A model generated the notes under the pieces. It saw nothing but the letters and a program-made list of their open reading frames with translations. It ran no database searches and was not told where the DNA came from. From contig JAQGDQ010001808.1 in the NCBI GenBank assembly GCA_030141605.1, positions 1 to 24,795 on the forward strand: a DNA stretch of 24,795 nucleotides. The letters run 5' to 3'. Shown piece after piece: positions 18,802-24,795 of this stretch; position 1 is the stretch's first letter, and the number at the start of each line of letters is the position of its first letter. This DNA is from Tubiluchus corallicola (taxonomy: Eukaryota; Priapulida; Priapulimorpha; Priapulimorphida; Tubiluchidae). A program made the translations under genes and the position numbers.

Positions 18802-18880
18802 AGTGTGTGCGCGCACGTGTGTGTGGTGTGTGTGTGTGTGTGTGTGCATGTGTGTGAGTGCATGCATGTGTGCGCACGTG
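18802..18880. repeat. Alternating purine-pyrimidine GT/GC tract (Z-DNA-prone)
   Basis: This is nearly 80 bp of GT and GC dinucleotides (gtgtgtgcgcgcacgtgtgtgt, a pure GT run at 18827-18847, gcatgcatgtgtgcgcacgtg), with only short interruptions. Such tracts can adopt Z-DNA under negative supercoiling (established property). It lies in intron 5. Confidence 0.93.
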
Positions 18881-19457
18881 TAGAAATAAAACTAATATTT
18901 AATATTAGTGATCAATAACGAACAACTACATTTGTTTATTTACAAGATTCTGTTTTACTAACACACCACAAGAAGTTATTGTCAAATCGGCAAAGTCAAT
19001 GTGGCCCAGTTAAAAAGCAGCAACGTAGTGAAAGAATTTGAGCCCCTATATTTTGCCAAAGAAGTTAAATGTTCTCAAACAACTACTGTTTAGAATTTTG
19101 ATACAATCAACAACAAGACAAGTTATTCACCAAACTTTTGATGCTTTGGGTTAAATAGTAATATACTGGAATGCCGTCCGCTCATAGTGGAGGCAGGACG
19201 GATGGCACCGCGGCCCACACAGTGTGGCATGTCTTAATTATGTCATCCAACGCCTCACCCATAAACAAAGATTGAATAATATAGTCACTCGAAATGACAA
19301 TATATTATTGAATATTACACTTTTAATAAGGAACGACCAGCTTACCTACAGGAACAGAGTTTGCAAGAAAAGCCTGAGAAATGTGAACAGAGCTGCACAT
19401 GCTACGAAAGACACAACCACTGACAGGGGTCTACAGCAGACCTTCCCTTTTTATAAG

Positions 19458-19549
19458 CTCAGGTGTGCATGTGACTAGCGGCTTTTACTAACACAAGGTC
19501 AGAATACGAGTCTGTGCTAGATAAAGCCACGTTCACATGCACACCTGAG
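19458..19549. repeat. Perfect 16-bp inverted repeat in intron 5
   Basis: CTCAGGTGTGCATGTG at 19458-19473 is the exact reverse complement of CACATGCACACCTGAG at 19534-19549, separated by 60 bp. It could be a hairpin or the end of a small element. No other function is visible. It lies about 85 bp from the exon 5 donor, inside the intron. Confidence 0.75.
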
Positions 19550-19642
19550 AAGTCTACTGTATTCCACTGCCAGCATTACATTTCATTTCATCACAGCCCT
19601 GTCGTACAATATCTTAAATAAATAAATTGCAACAAAGCTTAC

Positions 19643-19805
19643 TTGTGCTGCTCTTCCGGTGTTTTCTGTCACCACTAGCATAGATACTAGCGCCTTCCTT
19701 GATTGGCTGACCAAACCCTGCCAGGTGCAAAGAACCAGCGGCCGCCGCCCACGCAATACGCATGAAGCAGGCCACAGTTTCCGTGAACTCCATCACACCC
19801 ATCGT
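19643..19805 (-). CDS. USP9X-like: USP9X-like exon 5: ARM-like helical region
   Basis: The acceptor is attttttag at 19808-19806 and the donor is ACAA|gtaagc at 19642. The exon is 163 nt, phase 0 in, leaving one base of a split Ser (residues 237-290 plus split 291). It reads TMGVMEFTETVACFMRIAWA and then AAAGSLHLAG, matching the family motif 'ETV..M...WAAA.G.L.L'. The C-terminal part (GDRKHRKSST) begins a Ser/Thr-rich linker that continues into the next exon. Confidence 0.93.
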
Positions 19806-19856
19806 CTAAAAAATAGTGGTTAATTTTTAGCTATTTAAATGCGTATAAATACACTC

Positions 19857-20213
19857 ATAATCAAAAATACGCGAACATCCTACATAGTCCTCATTTATAA
19901 TGCAAAGCCAGCAGCAGCTTTTACTGAATTAAAGTTATAAGGTTATAAGCAGAGTATAATGGATGACGTCAGGACAATGGCTTTGCGTCAGCAGTTTTTC
20001 TAGCGAAAATCGTGCGAAATGGAACCTCAAATTAACTCATCATAGCTCCTCGGGAAGGAAGCGTCCCAAAATATAGCCCACATCATTGTGTAGCCCTGTT
20101 CTTCCTCTTTCTAAAGAGCTATACATCTCCTTTCGAGAGTCCCACAAGGCGCCAGTATAACGTTTCTTCTGCAGCCTGTTTGGTCAAAATTTCGAAAAAA
20201 TCAGGAGTTGGGT
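19857..20213 (-). repeat. Interspersed repeat, inverted copy of 6987-7310
   Basis: GAACATCCTACATAGT, CTTTTACTGAATTAAAGTTA, AATGGCTTTGCGTCAGCAGT, CTTTCTAAAGAGCTATACAT and GTTTGGTCAAAATTTCGAAA are the reverse complement of the 6987-7310 copy with about one change per five to ten bases. It takes up most of the 626-bp intron 4 between exons 4 and 5. No coding capacity. Confidence 0.8.
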
Positions 20214-20431
20214 CCGGGAAAACGTTACGGGACTCCGTGGCCCTCTCACAAATTCTAAATACGCCCACCGCTGAACGGGCTATCTATCCGTGGCCACCAC
20301 CACCCCCGGCCCGATCTCCGTCGGAGCTGTAGCTTCGAATCTTATATATATACTAAGAACATACCAGCGAAATTAATATATACGATTAAAACTGACAATG
20401 GTAACCATAGCAACAAATGAAAATAAAATAC

Positions 20432-20642
20432 CTGTACAGCACGGCTTGCGGCATTTGGCACGTGTCTCTGTCCCACCGCAGCTAAATTAGTAGCGGCTGA
20501 AAGCAACGACATGGTCACATTGGAACGTTTGACGGGGCTAGCGGGCGGTATCAATTTCCTATAATGTGGAAAACCCGGGTTGCTGGACACAACGCAGGAG
20601 TGGGTCGAAATGGCTAGGACAGTCTGACCGCACAACAGGTAT
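20432..20642 (-). CDS. USP9X-like: USP9X-like exon 4: ARM-like helical region
   Basis: The acceptor is tttatag at 20645-20643 and the donor is CAG|gtattt at 20431. The exon is 211 nt: one base of split Arg166, then 70 codons (residues 167-236), ending in phase 0. The text YLLCGQTVLAISTHS followed by PGFPHYRKLIPPASPVKRSN resembles the USP9-family sequence 'YLL.GQ.V.AI..H....NP.FP'. It ends in SRAVQ, which joins TMGVMEF in the next exon without a frame break. Confidence 0.93.
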
Positions 20643-21168
20643 CTATAAATAAAAAAAACAAATTGAATTAGTTATCCTCGCTTTGTGGGAAAAGACAAAG
20701 TCTATAACCAGCAAGATCAAAACCAATAATGTTTTATGAGGTGAGAAATTTGGTTTTATTGTGCTGCTCAGCCAATCACGTCAAAGCGAGCCGTATCATT
20801 TCATTAATGCTCACTAGATGGCACACGTGTTGAGAACCAGACACGGTTAGTGGCAAGTTTACCTCACAGAAGTATAAAAACAAAATTAAAAATGATTAAT
20901 TATAATAAAAATTACCCAAAAAATTTTGATTAATAATCAGTTAATAAGTCTACAAGTCTGCCACGTTTTTTGTAAATTCTTTACAATGTGTTTTTCACAA
21001 CAATAAATTTCATTAAATTTTGATTAGAACAATTCAACATTTCTACTGCACACTAGCAGCCATCCTCATGAAATGTATTAGGAATAATTTAGAATTCCGA
21101 ACTACGAAGAAAATTATGATAAAACTATGAGTATCTATGGAAACAACACTAGTTAGATGAGCACTAGC

Positions 21169-21605
21169 GCCTACACTACGGCCAAATCTTGTTGAAAACA
21201 AAGGTTCTCGTCTGATCACCGAAGTTAAGCAACATAGAGCCTGGTTAGTAGTACTTGGATTGGTGACCGCCTAGGAATACCAGGTGCTGTAGGCTTGCGG
21301 GATGCCCACACTGTATCTCGACGCTAGGCAAAGGAGCTGTACAAGCAGCCAACGGCTAGAGGGCGGAGGAGGTCAAGTGATCCAATGACCATGTGTAGAG
21401 GAGTAAACATTCCAAATAAGGAGTGGAGCCCCGAAGGCGGACCTGTGAGGCATGCTCACTGACTTCGGCAGCTCCTGCAGCCAACCTGGTGCCAAACGTA
21501 TCGCTCTGCTTTCCTACGGACTACACCAGGGAGGAAGAGAGGGAGTTCCTGCTGCCTGGGCAAGTCAGGATTTCCATACACCTTGCTCAGGCATGCTCAG
21601 GCTAG
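21169..21605 (+). mobile_element. 5S rRNA-derived SINE, copy D, with near-complete 5S head
   Basis: 21169-21294 (126 bp) follows a whole 5S rRNA: GCCTACACTACGGCC, TTGAAAACAAAGGTTCTCGT, CTGATCACCGAAGTTAAGCA, GAGCCTGGTTAGTAGTACTT, GGATTGGTGACCGCC and CAGGTGCTGTAGGC. The box A, intermediate and box C regions are recognisable. A GTA duplication (TTAGTAGTACTTGG) and other changes argue against a working 5S gene. The body shared with copies A and B follows at once, so the 5S part is the SINE promoter. The 3' end is truncated near 21605, with no CAA tail. Confidence 0.87.
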
Positions 21606-21659
21606 TTTTAATACAACTTACAGTATATATATCTTACAGTAGCACTGTACTTCAATTTT

Positions 21660-21895
21660 CGCTTTTGAATCATGTGCAACACGGTCGTGGGACATTTTTG
21701 CTGTTGAAAATTATGTTAGTTTGTGATGTCATCAATATTTGAGTTCACCAGGGCTAATTAAGGTTTAAACATGTTAACTGGTTATTTTTAATATCAGAAA
21801 TGTTTAGTCATTATTGTAAGTATTAAATGCACACTTTTACCAAACGTTAAAATTGAGTGTGACATGAAAAATCGTCCCATTTTCATTTAAAATTT
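21660..21895 (+). repeat. Diverged interspersed repeat, related to 17255-17510
   Basis: This copy shares three ordered blocks, including AAATTATGTTAGTTTGTGATG and GTGACATGAAAAATCGTCCC, with the copy in intron 6. It follows directly on the truncated SINE copy D and ends about 60 bp from the exon 3 donor. Confidence 0.65.
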
Positions 21896-21957
21896 AACAA
21901 TGAGTTTCGTGCCACACCACTTTCTAATCTTATAAAATTATGAGTCAGTTTTCATAC

Positions 21958-22151
21958 CTGGCAAGTTGTAACGCTATGAAACAACATTCTTGTCTTGTTT
22001 CATAATCAACATCAGACGATATGGCGTCACGCTGTAAAACGTTGACAACCAAACCCAGACCTCCGGCGTTCAGAAAATCCTCGCAGAACTGCAGAGAGCT
22101 CTTCAACTCGTTCGGATCCTCAGTCGTCGGCATCAGCTTCCCGCTTAACAC
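21958..22151 (-). CDS. USP9X-like: USP9X-like exon 3: ARM-like helical region
   Basis: The acceptor is gattaacag at 22154-22152 and the donor is CCAG|gtatga at 21957. The exon is 194 nt, phase 0 in, with two bases of an Arg codon left over (residues 102-165 plus split 166). The text contains LQFCEDFLNAGGLGLVVNVL and ends ECCFIALQLAR, both typical of the helical repeats upstream of the USP9X protease. The split Arg completes with the first base of the exon at 20642, giving LQLARYLL, which parallels the family's ALQLCRYLL. Confidence 0.93.
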
Positions 22152-22275
22152 CTGTTAATCAGTTAGTTTATTAGTCCACAAGATTTCGCAGAACTCTGTA
22201 TAAATTTTAGAACAAATTAATGGATTCATAAAGGAACTCTTTAACCAAATTTTACGAAAAGAAAGAAAATGTAAA

Positions 22276-22359
22276 AAAGTCGCGACCGACTCCGGGTTTG
22301 AACAAGGAACTCTTGGATTCCAAGACTAATACCACGACTACTAGACCACACAGACCCTG
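22276..22359 (-). repeat. tRNA-like sequence followed by a T run (tRNA pseudogene or SINE head)
   Basis: Read on the minus strand: TGTGTGGTCTAGTAGTCGTG (box A-like), GTCTTGGAATCCAAGAG (anticodon-arm-like) and TTGTTCAAACCCGG (box B-like), then CGCGACTTTTTTAC, where T6 would end Pol III transcription. The anticodon stem pairs, but the acceptor and T stems pair poorly. So I call it a degenerate tRNA-derived sequence rather than a functional tRNA. No SINE body is recognisable after the T run. Confidence 0.5.
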
Positions 22360-22713
22360 GTGATCACGACAGGTCTTAATTCCATTTTGTCAGTTCACAA
22401 ACCAAGCAAGTATTTATTATTAAATATTTATTAATTCACGGTAGAGAAATAACGCTAGAACAGAGATAATTAGCTAGTTTTATTATTAATTTGCAACTTT
22501 AGTAATTAGTTAATTACTTACTTATTTCGTTGTTTACAAGACTAAAAAAATTCAATAATTAAGATTTGAAACTAAGATCATTAAAAAGTAAATAAATTAA
22601 TACATTATACGACAACAAACAATTAAGTCACTGCATTTAGTCACATAGTACTTGCTAAGTCGCATACGTACACCAAGGTAAAGAAACAGACATACAGGGT
22701 GACTCAAAACTAA

Positions 22714-23047
22714 TAGGGGTGTAATGATACAATACATATCGTGATACGAACCTCACGATACGATACGTATCACGATACATATTGAGTTAACTTTTGCAGG
22801 CTTTAATAAAAAAATTAGATTAAGCCGTTGATATATGTATATATATTAGATTTATTAAACAACTTTAAAATTGTCAAGTGCTAAAATAATTCAGCAAACT
22901 TGAATTATTTCACTCTCTTCTTATCAGCGGAAGTCTCGCTTGTGCTAAACATCAATGATTCGCATTGCCATTAAACTGATGCATTTTGACGATACGCGTA
23001 TCGTTGGAAAAGGTATCACGATGCATCGGTGTATCGTTACAGGCCTA
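22714..23047. mobile_element. hAT-like MITE with TAGGGGTGTAA ends
   Basis: The left end is TAGGGGTGTAATGATACAAT. The right end, reverse-complemented, is TAGGCCTGTAACGATACACC. Both continue into cATATCGTGATAC / cATCGTGATACC, giving an inverted end of about 35 bp with some mismatches. The TAGGGGTGTAACGATAC-style terminus is common in small hAT-related elements. The flanks (aaaactaa and taaactag) are similar but not an exact 8-bp duplication. The left subterminus is itself palindromic (ATCGTGATACG ... CGTATCACGAT). No coding frame; intron 2. Confidence 0.75.
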
Positions 23048-23215
23048 TAAACTAGGATGTCATTTCTTGTAGCAAATGCAAACAGCATGATCAGCCCGCA
23101 GCCAACAAAAGAGGTCAGACAGTAAGCTCACTTTTTTCCACCCGGCTACAGTGAGGCTCAAAGCGCTCTCACTTCAAACAAGCGCCATCTTTAGGTGCAA
23201 AAAATTAATAAATAC

Positions 23216-23431
23216 CTGCAAGTTATAAACGACCCGAAACGTCGACATTCCCTTCGTACTAACGTCGAACAATTCACGCAGCGTCGCTGCCGCCGTCGCC
23301 TTACATTCGTAGCTCTCTTTATTAGCATCGTTCTTGTTGCGCAGAAGCCTCGGAGAAGCGCGCGGGCTCCGCCTGGTGTCGTCGATGGTAGATTTCGTAG
23401 TCACGACCGCACTTTGATTTTTGTTCGTATC
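23216..23431 (-). CDS. USP9X-like: USP9X-like exon 2: basic/Ser-rich linker and helical segment
   Basis: The acceptor is ttgtctag at 23434-23432 and the donor is CAG|gtattt at 23215. The exon is 216 nt, phase 0 at both ends (residues 30-101). It begins with a polar, low-complexity stretch rich in Arg, Ser and Lys (DDTRRSPRASPRLLRNKNDA), probably disordered. It then enters a helix that ends STFRVVYNLQ, matching the family pattern '...FRVxYNLQ'. A weaker internal acceptor (caaag) would change phase, so the upstream acceptor is preferred. Confidence 0.87.
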
Positions 23432-23687
23432 CTAGACAATGTAATAATCATTACACTTCTACAGTTCTTGTATCGTAATAGTAAGCAATTTAGCACAGCA
23501 AATGCAATTCATGAAATACAATAGCCAAATCCTCACTGTCAATTTTAAATGGGCAAAAATTATCATAGCTGCTGAGATGGTATACTAACACCTTGAAACA
23601 TACTAAATCAAATTACTGAACATATTTAAAGTGATGAAGTGATAATACTTTCTAAAATACCAGCACTAGTATATTAATAAAAGAAAA

Positions 23688-24360
23688 GTTTGACGGAAAC
23701 AATGCATTCAATATTGTGCGATTATCAAGCAAGTTTGACAGCAACAATGTATTCAATATTGTGCGATTATCAAGCAAGTTTGACAGCAACAATGTATTCA
23801 ATATTGTGTAATTATCAAGCAAGTTTGACAGCAACAATGTATTCAATATTGTGCGATTATTAAGCAAGTTTGACAGCAACAATGCATTCAATATTGTGTA
23901 ATTATCAAGCAAGTTTGACAGCAACAATGTATTCAATATTGTGCGATTATTAAGCAAGTTTGACAGCAACAATGTATTCAATATTGTGCGATTATTAAGC
24001 AAGTTTGACAGCAACAATGTATTCAATATTGTGCGATTATCAAGCAAGTTTGACAGCAACAATGTATTCAATATTGTGTAATTATCAAGCAAGTTTGACA
24101 GCAACAATGTATTCAATATTGTGCGATTATTAAGCAAGTTTGACAGCAACAATATATTCAATATTGTGCGATTATTAAGAAAGCTTGACAGCAACAATGT
24201 ATTCAATATTGTGCGATTATTAAGTATGTTTGACAGCAACAATGTATTCAATATCGTATGATTATTAAGTATGTTTGACAGCAACAATGTATTCAATATC
24301 GTATGATTATTAAGTATGTTTGACAGCAACAATGTATTCAATATCGTATGAATATTAAGT
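23688..24360. repeat. 45-bp minisatellite, about 15 units
   Basis: TTTGACAGCAACAATGTATT, CAATATTGTGCGATTAT and C/TAAGCAAG repeat with a period of 45 bp (AATG words at 23701 and 23746, and so on). Later units change to CAATATCGTATGATTATTAA and GTATG. CAATATTG in each unit is a perfect 8-bp palindrome. The period is a multiple of three, so a 229-codon minus-strand frame stays open; it has the repeating text NTLLLSNLLNNRTIL and no family match I know. It lies in intron 1, between exons 1 and 2. Confidence 0.96.
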
Positions 24361-24563
24361 ATGTACCGAAGTATTCTTTTTTAAGACAACATTTTTATTG
24401 AATCGACTAAGTCACAACAGAAAATGTAACAACATATAATACTTTACATGGATTGAACTTGTAATGAGATTAGAAATGAATAAGCAGCATGCCAGTTCTT
24501 GTGGCCAATAACATTGCTTTTACTGTGAAAAAAACTTAGTATTGCACTTTAATAACATCTTAC

Positions 24564-24651
24564 CTTATTCAAATTTAAACAGTCGAGTGAATCCAGTATG
24601 GACTGATCAGTAGGAATCAGCATGAGCAAACTACGAACTCGTGCTTTTATT
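24564..24651 (-). CDS. USP9X-like: USP9X-like exon 1 of window: helical (ARM-like) region
   Basis: The acceptor is tattgcag at 24655-24652 and the donor is AAG|gtaaga at 24563. The exon is 88 nt: one base completing a split codon, then 29 codons (residues 1-29), ending in phase 0. The visible text includes RSLLMLIPTDQSILDSLD, which resembles the 'LLMLLPTD...LDALD' segment of USP9-family proteins in the region before the catalytic domain. It is the most 5' exon in the window; its upstream partner must end with two bases of a codon and lies off the right edge. Confidence 0.85.
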
Positions 24652-24676
24652 CTGCAATAACAAACAAGTTTAATAT

Positions 24677-24795
24677 GCAAAAGTCCCATAATCACTAAAT
24701 AAAATAACTACGCAAATGTCCCATAATCACTAACTAAATTAACTAGGCAAATGTCCCATAATCACTAAATAAATTAACTACGCAAATGTCCCATA
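24677..24795. repeat. 35-36 bp tandem repeat reaching the window edge
   Basis: GCAAATGTCCCATAATCACT followed by AAATAAATTAACTAC recurs at about 24677, 24713, 24748 and 24783, and the last unit is cut by the window end. It lies in the intron 5' of exon 1, starting about 25 bp from the acceptor, so the acceptor's branch region is in or next to the first unit. Confidence 0.9.

Larger units (their letters stand above)
1..24651 (-). other. USP9X-like (faf): USP9X / fat facets-type deubiquitinase gene, internal part, 17 coding exons
   Basis: This ubiquitin-specific protease removes ubiquitin from protein substrates. The USP9X/faf family acts in the cytoplasm in protein turnover, endocytosis, polarity and signalling (family knowledge). 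I joined 17 exons by similarity to remembered human USP9X and by GT-AG sites. Exon ranges, 5' to 3' on the minus strand: 24651-24564, 23431-23216, 22151-21958, 20642-20432, 19805-19643, 18037-17879, 16639-16464, 15546-15420, 14472-14287, 13716-13611, 12077-11933, 9015-8858, 8577-8397, 6117-6035, 4961-4823, 1100-981, 176-1. They total 2628 nt, and all 16 junctions keep frame. Numbering the first whole codon as residue 1, catalytic Cys is residue 613, zinc ligands are 725/728 and 771/774, and catalytic His is 872. Human USP9X is about 2,550-2,570 residues, so roughly a third of the protein is here. Start codon, promoter, last exons and polyA site are outside the window. USP9X, USP9Y and USP24-like relatives share this architecture; the close match of the catalytic box favours USP9X/faf. 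Confidence 0.96.

Noticed and set aside
21169-21294. Functional 5S rRNA gene
   Set aside because: There is a 3-bp duplication and multiple changes in the stems, and it is fused directly to the SINE body, with no independent terminator at the expected place.
23652-24341. A 229-codon minus-strand frame of NTLLLSNLLNNRTIL-type repeats
   Set aside because: The 45-bp period keeps any stop-free frame open. It lies in an intron of the gene on the same strand, and no splice site links it to the exons on either side.

Overview
The window is animal genomic DNA. It holds the central part of one large, intron-rich gene on the minus strand, a homolog of the USP9X / fat facets (FAM) ubiquitin-specific protease. 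I traced 17 coding exons from 24651 down to 1. Every intron runs GT to AG and every splice phase closes, giving 875 codons plus a partial codon at each edge. The gene runs off both ends: the N-terminal part lies beyond the right edge, and the rest of the catalytic domain and the C-terminus lie beyond the left edge. I see no second protein-coding gene and no functional RNA gene.

Protein layout, read from right to left: exons 1-11 (24651 to 11933) encode the helical armadillo-like region upstream of the protease. Exon 12 (9015-8858) opens the USP catalytic domain and carries the catalytic Cys box. Exons 13-16 carry the fingers and palm, including two CxxC zinc-ligand pairs and the QLKRFDYDW motif. 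Exon 17 (176-1) carries the catalytic His in GHYYS. The third catalytic residue is off-window.

About 89 percent of the window is intron, and most introns contain a repeat of their own. From left to right these are: a pogo/Tigger-like element whose end has expanded into about 33 copies of a 65-bp unit (1156-3972); four fragments of a 5S-rRNA-derived SINE (4257-4740, 6520-6931, 8148-8225, 21169-21605); a foldback structure carrying a small nested insertion (7862-8360); (CAN)n triplets (8689-8812); two further relatives of the pogo-like element (9197-9944, 10093-10370); a 169-bp tandem duplication (10634-10983); a hAT-type MITE with a perfect 8-bp target duplication (11118-11626); a 1.15-kb degenerate CCCTAA array (12396-13545); a ~110-bp tandem repeat (13832-14187); a 23-bp minisatellite (14893-15262); a pogo-like element with a tRNA-derived SINE inside it (18217-18800); a Z-DNA-prone GT tract (18802-18880); a second hAT-like MITE (22714-23047); and a 45-bp minisatellite (23688-24360).

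Organism: GT-AG introns, a USP9X ortholog, vertebrate-type TTAGGG-like sequence, 5S-derived and tRNA-derived SINEs, and hAT and pogo MITEs together point to a metazoan. A non-vertebrate deuterostome such as a tunicate, or another marine invertebrate, is plausible, but the sequence alone does not settle this. Most long open frames are by-products of minisatellites whose periods are multiples of three or whose units lack stops, or shadows of the exons.
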